Below, piece after piece: positions 45,105 through 55,374 of a stretch of 64,000 nt of DNA (positions are counted from its first letter, which is position 1; the number at the start of each line of letters is the position of its first letter). The DNA comes from Powellomyces hirtus. Taxonomy: Eukaryota; Chytridiomycota; Chytridiomycetes; Spizellomycetales; Powellomycetaceae. The stretch lies in contig JAHLKG010000002.1 of the NCBI GenBank assembly GCA_025526995.1, positions 310,001 to 374,000 on the forward strand, read 5' to 3'. The notes beneath the pieces were generated by a model, which searched no databases, had not been told where the DNA came from, and saw only the letters and a list, made by a program, of their open reading frames with translations. A program made the position numbers and the translations under genes.

Positions 45105-46681
45105 ATAGTAACGAGTGCGAGGAAAGCGTAAAGATGTTTGAGCGTTCGATGTTTGAAACTGGGTGGGGGACTTCTTGCGAGCCTTCCTTTTTATCCCGAG
45201 TCGGTGGTGACAAATGCCATATCTGAAGGTTGACAAATGTCATATCTGAAGGATGTGTGACGTCCGCATACGCAACCCCGAGGGTTCTGGCCACCTGATC
45301 ATATCATGGCGACACACAACCATCTTGGGGCTTGCTTATGCATTTGAAAGATACATGCGAGGACTGACACCAGCTCGCCGACTTCTCATCAGGTTCCCTC
45401 CTGAATAACTCACAGTGACTTGCATGGAAATCCCAAGTTACGCGGTGCGTCATGACGCGTTGCGCGCACGTTATGATTTCCAATATCGAAATCTGAGGCT
45501 TTCCATTGCTGAAGTCTTTCAAGTTGGTATTCTGCGACAGCAGACTTCGTTCCGAAGACAAATTGGAACACAGCAGTATTCACTGTAAAGTAAAGACTGA
45601 GGTTTGCCAAAAAAAATGCACCGTTCCAATTGGACTCTCTGGCTACGCTTTTCTAGAAGCCCCGCATGACCGCGGTCGCAGTCGATGTGACGAAAGCCAA
45701 TCTTGTAGCAGCAGGCGCACCTGGCAATGTCTGGAGCCCCGCATGGCCGGAGTCGCAGTCGATGTGACGAAGACCAACCTTCGCGTCTGGCAATTTCAAG
45801 CCTTCGCAGGATTTACTAAATGATCAGGAATCTTTCCTCGTAGGAGTGTCAAAGGGGGCTTCCCATACAGAGTAGGCTCGCGGGCCTCGACGTCTAGTCT
45901 TTCGTGGCATGTGAAATTAAGCTATGTACCATCATCGAGTGGAGTCGAGTTCCATGTACCTCTTCAGCCTCTTCCAACTGGCAGATTGGGATGCACCATT
46001 TGAGCCGATCGTGCGCTTGTTCACCATTGACATCTTGTACGTCTCCTCCATTGTTGAGTACAAGCTGGCGACTGGCAAGTTGACAATGGGTTCGTTGGAT
46101 AATATCGGCACTGGGTGATCAAGTCAATGGAGGGGTTAGTTGGAAATGGACTGCGGCTGTCGATCTAAATTACGAGGAAGGCAATGGGATGATTCTGATT
46201 CTGATTCTGGATACATTCTAATTCTACTTCCTAAAAATTGTTAAATACGCCACTGCGGCCGATTCTGCGGCCTTCAGCAATATAAGAAAGTTAAGGCTCG
46301 CTCTGCCATCCCCGCTCTTCCTCCAACTCGCACTCTTGTGTCCCCTCTCTCCTCCCAACTCGCTCTCTCCCCTCTTTTCTGTTTCTGTGAACCATCACAA
46401 GTAAGCTTACCCTCGATTACCACAGCATTGATTGGTTCTGAACCCTTGTTCTCTAGAATGAGCAGTGAGACTCTCGCGAACATTGGCCTCTGGAGTTTCA
46501 AGTGGATTACGACGATTGCGGCGGTGGTTTCCGCCCTCTTTCTGGGGCCTTTTGTGGTCGGCCTCCACAGGGGGGACTGGAGCACCCCCGACCCACGACA
46601 CCTACCGCAATTGCAAGTGCGGAAAACGAGGATTAGAAACTGACTAGAATTCACCATCTAACTTGTGCCTATTATGATGTA
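45105..46681. other. Gene-poor stretch, about 1.6 kb
   Basis: No convincing gene. It contains a tandem duplication (45656-45800), a GATTCT repeat at 46193-46210, and AT-rich DNA near 46200-46280. An open frame on the + strand (46458-46643) would encode a 61-residue peptide with a hydrophobic segment (WFKWITTIAAVV-type), and a frame on the minus strand at 45304-45561 is Cys/Ser-rich. Neither has similarity I recognise. Decayed gene or element remnants are possible. Confidence 0.4.
45656..45800. repeat. Imperfect tandem duplication, unit about 76 bp
   Basis: Two copies of GCATGRCCGSRGTCGCAGTC-type sequence followed by GATGTGACGAARRCCAAYCTT occur at about 45664-45704 and 45741-45781. Each is followed by CTGGCAAT. 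Copies differ at a few positions and by a shorter spacer in the second copy, so the event is not very recent. Confidence 0.75.
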
Positions 46682-46864
46682 TTACTGTACATTACACACG
46701 TCGCGGTTGGACTCCGACTCGTTGGAGTTGTTAAAGTTGGGGACGAAGTCGAAGTTACCGGTACCTGTAAGGCGACGATGTGGGTACAATAGCTTAATTG
46801 AATACATACCCCGTTGCGCCAAGCGTACTTTGTTTTGTGAGACCGATATGTTGTGCGCGACCAT
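46682..46864 (-). CDS. Possible small spliced ORF, 45 residues
   Basis: An ATG at 46864 with exon 46864-46810, a 45-base GT...AG intron (46809-46765) and exon 46764-46682 gives a 45-residue peptide starting MVAHNISVSQNKVRLAQRG and ending in an Asn/Ser-rich tail. The splice signals are good (GTATGT ... TACAG) and the phase is kept. There is no recognisable similarity. It lies directly downstream of MUS81 on the same strand and could be part of its 3' UTR. Confidence 0.25.
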   Translation of the reverse strand: MVAHNISVSQNKVRLAQRGMYSIKLLYPHRRLTGTGNFDFVPNFNNSNESESNRDVCNVQ

Positions 46865-46931
46865 GGCGAAGCTTGTAGTATTAAACAATCACAAATGCAC
46901 ATTTCCGACAACGAGGTCCGTATGCGACCGA

Positions 46932-48159
46932 TCACTCGTACGCCAAAGGCCAGATCACTTCCTGAATCTTTTTGGCAAGAGCTCCGCCTATGGCCTTTCG
47001 TCCAGCTCCCCCTCCGCCTCTTATTAGTGCCTCGCGTGATGAATCGTTAGGACAGTTTTCCAAAGCGCTAATTAGACTAAACGGAGGTAGTCCCAAAATC
47101 AGATTCAGTACGTGATGATACTGGAATAACATCCAAAGAGCGTTTGTTTACCTTCTCATCGTCGGGAATGTCTTCGCCAAAGCGGCCGCCTTCTCACCAC
47201 TGACGCCTTTGATGGACATCAATTGCCTGGTCCATATCTCCTGCAGCTTGTAGTCCTTCGATTTATTGTTGAGCGACTGATATGTGTCGTACACCACGTG
47301 AAGACGGCATCGGTGTTGTCTTTCTAGGGCTTCTCTCTGCTCTTTGAAAGTGTCTTTGCTGATGATTTCCGGAGGGATTGCGAAAAGATCTTGGCCCTGT
47401 GATTCATCTGAAGCGTTTAGATTTATTATGCCACGTTGTGCGTTTTGACAAGATCCGTATGCATACCGAGTAGAGTATCGACAGCTGCCTGGTCATTCGA
47501 ACGAGATACTGCAGAGTTTCGTTCAAAGATGCGGTCTGCTTCAAAAAGAACCCTTCAATGACCTGCACTTGTGTCATGGCTGTTCGTATCGCCGTCATCC
47601 CGAAATCAATTGCTCGAGCTAAACTTGGCGATTTTTCAACAAGGTATATCTTGTTACGTATACCACATGTCATCAACCGTATCTACAAAGAATTCGAGGC
47701 GAAGACTAGGTGTTTAATGCGTCAGCAATCAACCGGGCGAGCCAAGACCGTTCCTGGCGGTTCATCTTACCTTTTGATCTTTGTATCTCGAGTCCTTGAT
47801 GCTCGCGACAAGATCATCCGTAGTTTTGCGTTCTATGACGTGATCCAGTACAATCTCCTTTCCCTCCCGAGCAGAGCCTATGGCACAAAGGGTGTGTAAG
47901 ATATTTGTCCGCATTCGCGTTCAGTAGCCCAATCCTGGCAATCACGTTACTGACCGTCCCGCGGCTTTGCTATCCATATGAAGTCTCCCACTGTCAAGCT
48001 CCGTGTGATGGTCCGTACACCTTGCAGCTCCAGTTGTTCCTGAATGTATGTTCGGTCCTTCTTAAACTTGACTTCTCGGGTGTCAACCACAATATAAACA
48101 TCAAACGCTCGTGCGGGGTATCGTATGGGAACACATGGTGGCAGATCCTGAAGTTGCAT
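46932..48159 (-). CDS. MUS81: Mus81-type structure-specific endonuclease, short form lacking the N-terminal region
   Basis: MUS81 is the catalytic subunit of the Mus81-Eme1 nuclease that cuts branched DNA. The ERCC4 nuclease domain is intact: [23 protein letters not shown], the signature [27 protein letters not shown], then [24 protein letters not shown]. The C-terminal part has [23 protein letters not shown], the helix-hairpin-helix segment, and ends [13 protein letters not shown] at 46932. About five introns. The first ATG (48159, [20 protein letters not shown]) lies just before the nuclease domain. Only 167 bases separate it from the divergent URA3 start. The usual N-terminal half (first helix-hairpin-helix and winged-helix domain, about 250 residues) is not found between. 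The protein is about 320 residues against about 550 in human. Either the gene is truncated, or N-terminal exons lie beyond URA3; none was recognised there. Confidence 0.82.
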
Positions 48160-48326
48160 TATGCAGACGACGGTGGTATGTTGTGGGAAGAGTTCGGAAA
48201 TGTGAGATCGCGCTGGAGAGGCATCTGTGGCTTGTCATCACCTGCTGCGCCGTGTAAAATGAAGGAAGGCTCCGCGTTCAGAAACGTGAGGTTGCTCGCA
48301 TTCCGCTGGCAATTCTTCGCCACTAC

Positions 48327-49223
48327 ATGAATCCGAGGACCATGTCTCCATACGCCAAACAGACATACAGCGCACGAGCGGGCGGGTTCAGTAACCCGAC
48401 CGGTGTTCAGCTGCTGCGGTTGATGGACGAAAAGAAGACCAACTTGTCCATTGCCGCCGACGTTACTTCGAAAGTAGAGCTTCTGAAAATGGCTGACCAG
48501 CTGGGTCCCTACATATGTGTATTCAAGGTGAGAGAGGGCGCAATTGCCAAACAAGGGGAAACGTGCCGAGTTCTGTGCATCGCTTGCTTACTTTGAAGAA
48601 AACAGACACACATAGACATCCTTTCCGACTATGACGAAACCGTGCCGGGCGCTCTCCAAGCTCTGGCCGAAAAGCATCACTTCCTGATCTTCGAAGACCG
48701 GAAATTTGCGGATATCGGATCCACCGTCAAATCGCAATACGCGTCCGGTATCTACAAGATTGCTTCCTGGTCTCACATCACCAATGCCCACCCGATACCA
48801 GGAGAAGGCATCATTCAAGGTCTGAAAGAGGTCGGCCTCCCACTTAAGAGAGGACTGCTGCTTTTGGCTGAAATGTCGTCCAAGGGCACATTGGCAAAGG
48901 GGGAATATAGTCAGGAGACACTGAGAATGGCGAAACGAAACAAGGACTTTGTCTTTGGGTTCATCGGACAGCGGAGACTGGCGGAAGAAGGAGCCGAGGA
49001 GGATGAGGATTTCTTGTACTTGACGCCCGGCGTGTCAATGGCTCAGCCGGGCGATTCTCTTGGTCAACAGTACCGGTCTCCCGAGCAGGTCATTCTGGAA
49101 AGCAAGTGCGATGTAATCATCGTTGGACGAGGGATATATGGCGCGGCTGATCCGGTGGCGAAGGCAATTGAGTACCGAGCGGCTGGCTGGAATGCCTATC
49201 TGAAGAGAACGCAGCAGGCTTAG
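48327..49223 (+). CDS. URA3: Orotidine 5'-phosphate decarboxylase
   Basis: This enzyme decarboxylates OMP to UMP, the last step of pyrimidine synthesis. Exon 1 is 48327-48527 and exon 2 is 48606-49223; the join reads [15 protein letters not shown]. Total 272 residues. The catalytic block is [17 protein letters not shown], with the Asp of HIDILSDYD nearby. [43 protein letters not shown] and [16 protein letters not shown] complete the barrel. A second in-frame ATG is at 48342 ([13 protein letters not shown]), close to where many fungal proteins start. It is a stand-alone decarboxylase, the fungal arrangement, not the UMP synthase fusion of animals and plants. It is divergent from MUS81. Confidence 0.97.
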
Positions 49224-49366
49224 AACCGCAGTTTTAGGATAAACTTGCTAGACGGGTAATGCAGCAGGATAGCTCGCCTCGTCGTTTAAATAGAGTTACT
49301 TGATTATAAGTTTACAATATGTACATGACGGGGATTATTTGGACAATCAATTGAATGTATCATCGA

Positions 49367-50299
49367 TCAGCCTAATGCATTCAGCAACCCGGCTCTACCC
49401 TGTTGCGAGGCATTTGACAAATCCGTTCTAGGGGGCGATATTCGGGATCGGGGCTGAGATGGCGTGAACGGGTTGGACGACGCAGGGTTGGCGGTGGATC
49501 CCGCCGCCTCGGCTTCCAGATCGCGGATGACAATGTCCGCACGTCCGAGCTTCGCGGCCAACGTCGGCAACGTGGAGTTGAGTGTTGCTGGGATTGCAAG
49601 TGCTTTCTGTAGTTCTGGGACGAGTGAACTTGGAGAATGGTGTTTTGGAAGTGGTTCTGATGATTCGGACATGTGAGTACATGGACACAGCGCACACGAA
49701 CACAAACACAACTTTACCATCATTCTCTTTTTCCATCTCCATGGCTTCCACATCGCAATCTTTCTCTTCGCCCCTCCTGCTCGCCAAGTCTTTGTTGATG
49801 ATCTCTCTAACCGTCGTTGGTACAGTTTTCCTCAGCCTCGCCACTCTAACGGTCGCCTCAACAAGCCGGCTGTGGGCCGCATCGAGCTCCGCTGACAGAC
49901 TTTCATCCAGTTGCTCATATTCTGGTGCCGCGCGTTCCATGGCCTTTGCGTACGGGACCCCATTAACCAGAATGGAGTGGGAGGCAAGCGCAAACGTTCG
50001 TTCCACCCACTGCAAAAAGTAGAACCTCGCGTTAGACTATGCAGACTTAACCGTGAGAAAGCAAGCGCACCGCGTACGGAATTTATATGAGAGTCCAATA
50101 ACGCCGCATCTGGGGATGCTACCGTGTGCGGTTGTAGAGATGCGAGTGCGTGTTGCTGTAGAAGTGATTTCAGGAAGGCAATGTCGTGTTTGGACTCGGT
50201 CTGGATTCTCGGGTGGGATGGTGTTGATTGCAGTTGTGGTGCGTCAGACGGTGCCTGTGAAGACGATCCTGGTGGCACTGCTGGGTCTGTTGTGAGCAT
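49367..50299 (-). CDS. Mis14/Nsl1-like kinetochore protein (MIS12 complex), probable
   Basis: The MIS12 complex bridges centromeric chromatin to the Ndc80 microtubule coupler. Three exons: MLTTDPAVPPGSSSQAPSD... at 50299; then WVERTFALASHSILVNGVPYAKAM with YEQLDESLSAELDAAHSRLVEATVRVARLRKTVP; then LPKHHSPSSLVPELQKALA...LLNALG, with stop TGA at 49367-49369. The segment ILVNGV followed by an acidic (Y/F)ExxDE(S/A)L motif, a helix and the K-T-V-P turn is the pattern of Mis14/Nsl1 family members. This family is highly divergent, so the call rests on short motifs and size (about 240 residues). It is divergent from EMC8. Confidence 0.55.
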
Positions 50300-50477
50300 G
50301 GTTGTGAAGAAGGACCAAAGACGAAATTTCAAGATGGGTCCGATTTCTTTAGGGTTATCCTTGTTTCGCGATCCCAACTCTCAAGGGAACGCGTGAAAGA
50401 CCGGAAAACGGCTGGACGTGCAGTACAGTAGCCCTACCAACCTGTCCATTTCGACATTCCCCCATATATACGCAAAG

Positions 50478-51339
50478 ATGCCACTAACATATCGACTCTC
50501 CGCCCTCGCCTACCTCAAGCTTGTGCTCCATTCCGCAAAGTACTCTGTCAACCAAGTTTGCGGCGTGCTGATAGGAAGGAAGGTTTCGAATGCGGCGGAC
50601 GCAGCAGTGGAGGTGACGGATGCTATTCCTCTGTTCCATTCTCACCCGCTGGCGCCCATGCTCGAGGTCGCTATGCAGCAAGTGAGTAGATTCATTGTTG
50701 GAATGGGTAACAGCGATTGTTTGGGGTGGCTGCTAAAATGGATGTGGTGTAGGTGCAAGCATATTGTGACCAAAAGTCGCTACAAATTGTCGGTCTGTAT
50801 GCTGCGAACCAGAGTCTTGCAAACAAGGATGTGTCGCCGACGACGGCGAAGATTGCGAGCAAGATTGAGGATAATTTAGGTTACGCTGCCCTGCTGTTGA
50901 TGGTAAGAGGACCACGTGGAGCACGACAACCACTCTGCACTATTCTGATGAAACATCTTCGCCTAGCTGGATGCATCGAAGCTGGAAGATGGAAACGACA
51001 AAGCTGTGACTGTAAGGAACTTCAATCTTCATTCCTGACAGCCACTTTTATCTCATTAATTTTACGCTCTGTAGCCATACTCTCAGACAAGCGGAGGCTG
51101 GACTGTTCTGCAATCAAACCAGTATGATCTAACACAGCCGCTTTTATGGGTCACAATAGCCTCACTGAATCCGATTTCTCGCATCATATAGCCTTATCCC
51201 ACCCATACAGCGCATCGATTTACCACAAATAATCAGTGACCGAACCTACAATGAGCTGCACGATTTCGACAACCACTTGGACAACATTAAGCTGGACTGG
51301 CTGAGCAATAACGTGGCGGCAACGGCTCTGAAGGCCTAA
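50478..51339 (+). CDS. EMC8: ER membrane protein complex subunit 8/9 (EMC8)
   Basis: EMC8 is a cytosolic subunit of the EMC insertase in the ER membrane and has an MPN fold without the metalloprotease motif. Five exons can be followed: YLKLVLHSAKYSVNQVCGVLIG...PLFHSHPLAPMLEVAMQQ; VQAYCDQKSLQIVGLYAANQ and IASKIEDNLGYAALLLM; LDASKLEDGNDKAVT; the short PYSQTSGGWTVL exon; and IPPIQRIDLPQIISDRTYNELHDFDNHLDNI...DWLSNN. The stop is TAA at 51337-51339. The order and the DFDNHLD(N/D)I..DWLSN ending are typical of EMC8/9. Length is about 195 residues. Confidence 0.93.
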
Positions 51340-51700
51340 CGTCCTCACCGTTCCCTATATGAGCTTTCCGTCCCTGATTGTCGAACTCAAACATGTGCAG
51401 AGGTCGACATTAGCACGGGCTGTATGCGGCCTCCGCTGAGTGAGACTTCACCCCAACCCAGAAAGATCATACCAATCGGGCATAAACGATATGAGCTTTG
51501 CGCCGCAAATAGACATCCCCTCCCTCCAAGTATAGCCATGGTAGGCGTAAAACAGGGGCCACCAGTTACTTCTTATGTTGTGTAACAATATCTATGGCTT
51601 TTGTCTGCACCGTCCCTCACGACCAAAAATATCAAGAAAAGAACTGTAAACGAAACGCTATGGTTCCGTATGTCTACAAGGCTGCACACAAATCCTGCAT
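51340..51700. other. Intergenic, 361 bp, convergent 3' ends of EMC8 and NDUFAF6
   Basis: No coding or RNA signal was seen. Confidence 0.4.
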
Positions 51701-52933
51701 TTATATAGTTTTGGTCCTTGCTGCGCTCCATAAACGGAACGGTAATTTCCAATTGCGTTTGCCGAGTTTTGGATCGAAGATGTTGAAATTGGCTTTTTCC
51801 AGTGCTTGCAGGTACATGTCGGCGGGTATCTATAGAAGATGCAGGCGCGTGATTAGATCCATGGCTTCTAAACCACACATGAGATTGTAGCGTACTTACA
51901 GCGGAGAGAAGGGCAGGATGGGCTTGCGGCGGGCTCTCTTTCAGAAATGATCGTGCTGTTATCAGATGATCATTGGCGGCGGTTGCGACCTCAAAAACAA
52001 CTTCTTCCAGTGCGGGGCTGGGTCCGGACCTGAAGATCGTCTCTGCAGACAGAGCGTGCTTAAATCATGACCAACAATTTAGTCCTTCTCTGTTCACTGA
52101 GAGTCTGAATCTTGTAAGCTATCACTCACCTTGGCCATGATCTCCGACGGAAGATAGAATCTCCGCTCTTCGACATGAAATGGTGTCGCCCGTAATATGG
52201 TCGCAATCCCGATCGCCTTTCCAATATGGCTCGCGGCATGGTCGGCCTGCGGGTTCTGGAGGCCCAGCGCCTCCAATTGAAGATACAGCAGAGCCGCGGC
52301 TGTGTTCTCCGCGTATCGTTCGAGATCGGCTATGGTGGCGTATTGCGGATCTTGTAGGTTGGCCTCCTGGAAGCGCGCCACATTGCTTCGTTAGTGGTCT
52401 GTATTTGTGTTTGTGGACCATCAAATGGTCCTCATACCCGCTCAGTCAGGATCCGTTTGAACCACGATTTCGAAAGCGGGGCTGCGTCCAATGCCCGCGC
52501 GAGGAGCTCCGTGACAGGATGTATTGGTGGTTTGCCCTAAGACACCAGAACATTAGAAAACCCTTCTGCCCCCAATTCGTCGCTCCTTTCGCTCGATTGG
52601 ACATACGTCGTACACTTTATCTATCGCATCCCTCCACCAAGCTATTCTTCCCTTGCCAATCTGCGGGTTCTTTACGTTCTCGCGTATCAGGGCCGTTTCG
52701 ACGTTGAATGCGCGGACCGCCCACACAGCTTGTCGGGACTGCGATGGGGTGAATAGCGTGGCGACGTAGTTTTCATAGTCGGCTTTGCGGAGGAGGGAAG
52801 TGACATAGGAAGTGGCTGTTGCTGTGGTGGAAGAAGACGGCCGTCGCGACTCGCACGCTATTTGGCCGCGTGGCCGGACTGACGACAGGACTCGGCTCGG
52901 CCGTAACCGGGAGGTTGAGCGGAGGATAGACAT
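51701..52933 (-). CDS. NDUFAF6: NDUFAF6-like complex I assembly factor (squalene/phytoene synthase fold)
   Basis: NDUFAF6 is a mitochondrial protein needed for early assembly of respiratory complex I; it has the isoprenoid synthase fold but not the catalytic Asp motifs. The start MSILRSTSRLRPSRVL at 52933 is a clear Arg/Ser-rich mitochondrial presequence. Blocks in order: SYVTSLLRKADYENYVATLF, WAVRAFNVETALIRE, GKGRIAWWRDAIDKVYD, HPVTELLARALD, LERYAENTAAALLYLQLE, HIGKAIGIATILRATPFH and RRFYLPSEIMAK. The last exon IPADMYLQALEKANFNIFDP...PFRLWSAARTKTI ends at TAA 51701-51703. Five or six exons. Its presence implies that complex I is retained. Confidence 0.9.
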
Positions 52934-53119
52934 TTGTGTTAGATAGTGAAGTCGTAAAGGCGGGATATTGGCAATGATCTCCGACGTTTGAAAGTTCGCG
53001 AGGACTGTGGGGTCGTGTGCGCCATTTTTGCTGTTGGCGTAACAACAGCCTAAGTCCCTACTTGCACTTGTACCCGTACGTGATTTATCAACAGGACAAC
53101 GAACATTAAGCTAACACAA

Positions 53120-53874
53120 ATGGCGTCGTCAGACGAAGAATCAGTTTGGGACTGGAGGGAGCACGTGGAGTTCCCGGGAATTGACGAGGTCTCTCGCTCA
53201 GAGCAGTCCTCCTTCATCGCCCGCAACAGGTACTGTTTGTTCCCACAATCGACGCGACTATCTGTCCGGCAGCAAACTCACGGTGTACTTCATGTCGATG
53301 CAGAGGAGTGATTCAGCAAACACTGCGGGAAGCGTTATCGAGTCTGCAATCTGCGTTTCCTGAGGAGTTTGGCAACATCAAGGGCGTGAGGGACCCAGAC
53401 GATCTCGCCGCGCCACTCCAGGAAATTGTAAATTCTGCGGGCGAGGATGCAACGTTCGACATTCGGATCCCAGCGGGTGTAGCCGAGTTCCTCACTCTCA
53501 CGTTCGAGACTGCTCCCTCTGCAACGGCTGAATTTGGGCTTCCCACCGTCTCACCCGTAGCACACCCAAGCCGACCGGGACTGATGCGGATCGAGCTGGA
53601 TTACGACGAGGAGGTGGATGTGCGCGCTGCCGATGAAGGATTTTGGATTGCGTCCGCGAAAAGCACGTCCAAGAAACGGAAGGATGTGGAGTTTGGCAAG
53701 GTGTATTACGGTGCGGTCGCTGGTTCGCCTGCATTCAAACCTGTCGCGCCGAGCTTTGAGGATTTCTTTGTCATGTGGCAAGAGTTTATGTGTGATGAGT
53801 TCAAGCTTGCGCAGACGGATGACGAGAGGAGGGAGTTGTTGGACGAGTTCTACAGCCATTTCGCCGACGAATGA
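53120..53874 (+). CDS. Hypothetical protein, acidic C-terminus, unrecognised family
   Basis: Two exons. The first is 53120-53228 (MASSDEESVWDWREHVEFPG...FIARNR). The second opens after CAG near 53303 and reads GVIQQTLREALSSLQSAFPEEF. The phase agrees and the join leaves one open frame of about 225 residues to TGA at 53872-53874. Features: an acidic N-terminus with paired Trp, a predicted alternating beta region (AEFLTLTFETAP; LMRIELDYDEEVDVRA), KKRKDVEFGKVYYG, and a C-terminal helical segment FEDFFVMWQEFMCDEFKLA...LLDEFYSHFADE. I do not recognise the family. The codon periodicity and clean splicing support a real gene. Confidence 0.7.
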
Positions 53875-54357
53875 TCAACCTGAGGATTAGATTTACTGCG
53901 GATTGAAACTGGCGATTGGTCACAGCCGATTGCGAAGGCCACCAGCGCATCCCTCTCTTGGGCGGTCTGTGGATCGTTGTATATAGCGGGAGAAAGGACT
54001 GGAGCGCACACAAGTGGAAACGAAACTAAATGGATTGGTGATACATATACAATATATACAAATTACGGCATGACAATGAATGAAACGGAACGGACGTGAT
54101 AAATACAGAGGGTGGAATGTGTGCGATACAAAACGTCCAAGGCGGCAGAAACGCCGAGCGAGGGACAGAAAGATATGGCGGATGGCGAGGCAAGGATGGA
54201 GGTCAAGAGACGACCGAGGTTGTCGAGGATCGGTGTCTGCGACGGGTATGGGTGGTGGATCGAATAGCATTTGACCGGAAGAATGTCTATGCAGGGAAGG
54301 GCAGAGAGGAGAAAGGCGTCAGCCACGTTGTAGCATGTGGTCACACGAGCATTTAAA
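53875..54357. other. Intergenic, about 480 bp
   Basis: 3' flank of the hypothetical gene and possible downstream exons of the small minus-strand membrane-protein gene. AT-rich ATACATATACAATATATA at 54040-54058. No similarity was recognised. Confidence 0.35.
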
Positions 54358-54621
54358 TTAACAACGATATTCCGAGCTTGTTCTGTGAGGCACATATTGC
54401 GGGCCAGAACAAGAAGCACATACCTCGTCATTGGGTATTTGGGTGGCTGGATCAACGCTAGCACTGATGAGTTCCTCTGGCCAGTCTTGACTTTTATTGT
54501 TGAGATGCCAACAACGGTCGCAAACATATCGCAGCACCGAGACAATGAACAGGGAACCGAGCAGCGCGTAGGTAATGGCGTTGGATAAGTCGGTCGGAAG
54601 GGTGACGGTTGCGTCGTCCAT
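54358..54621 (-). CDS. Small hypothetical membrane protein, 87 residues or first exon of a longer gene
   Basis: The ATG at 54621 opens MDDATVTLPTDLSNAITYAL, followed by one hydrophobic segment (YALLGSLFIVSVLRYVC, residues 18-34) and an acidic tail with WPEELISASVD. After IPNDE a splice donor (GTATGTG) at about 54425 is possible. If unspliced, the frame ends at TAA 54358-54360. No family was recognised. The sense of the N-terminal 65 residues looks protein-like; the rest is doubtful. Confidence 0.4.
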   Translation of the reverse strand: MDDATVTLPTDLSNAITYALLGSLFIVSVLRYVCDRCWHLNNKSQDWPEELISASVDPATQIPNDEVCASCSGPQYVPHRTSSEYRC

Positions 54622-55374
54622 TATGTCGTTTGCTGTTCGACGAGGGAGGAAGGGCGAGGGTATAGGGGCTTCCGGCGGGAAACTTGGGCGGAGGAGTGGT
54701 TTTGTAATGTCGTCTCGAGAGGCGGAAGAGAGGGTTGGAGCAGGGACTGAGTCAGGTGTATGAAGAAGACCTTTTTCACAGGTTTGCTGGACAGACGATT
54801 GTTCTACACTAGGCTACATCTACAGCTCAGTCACCACCAATACGAATGATGTTATGGCAAGGCAGAAACAGAAATGTCAGGGTCGGGGTTGGACGGGAGA
54901 AGCATGTTTTTCTGTCAAACGGCAACAGCAACGGGAAACGGTATGGTCAGATAATCAGCAAACCCCGGCGTACTGCGGACAGTCAGACCGTCGGGCCTTT
55001 TGCCTTTCTCTGATGGGGGGGAATGGCATGACATGCAAACTTTGAGCGCAAGAGTCAAAGCGCGTTTCTGCCTGGCAGCTCAGCTCATTCCCTTTTTTAA
55101 ATTCTTGCATCGACAGTTCAGTTCAGTTCATCATCATCTTTCTCATTAACAATTCAATCAGTGCTGCGCATTACATTCTCCTCGCGTTTTTTGCAGCACA
55201 TTGTGTAACATTCAATCAGCCAAGCCACGAGATGCTACATCTAAGGTGGCGGTCGTTTCCGCGGATGAGTTATTAGTTTCAATGGGATGAGCGCGCATTG
55301 AATCCCATCCTACGCCCGTTTACACCGCTTCTCTCTCCGAATCCCCCACACTGTCAAACCAAAAAACAACAACA
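54622..55374. other. Divergent promoter region, about 750 bp
   Basis: Upstream of the SVF1-like gene. Contains GTTCAGTTCAGTTCATCATC at 55117-55136. No coding similarity was recognised. Confidence 0.4.

Noticed and set aside
45304..45561. Minus-strand Cys/Ser-rich frame of 85 codons as a small gene.
   Set aside because: It begins with ATG but shows no similarity, no clear splice signals and no compositional support; kept only as a mention in the gene-poor stretch.
46274..46657. Overlapping open frames on both strands near the GATTCT repeat as a small gene.
   Set aside because: Neither frame has recognisable motifs, and both are open mainly because of the base composition.
48159..48554. Minus-strand open frame upstream of MUS81 as its missing N-terminus.
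   Set aside because: It overlaps URA3 exon 1 antisense, ends in a stop just before the MUS81 ATG, and shows no helix-hairpin-helix or winged-helix similarity.
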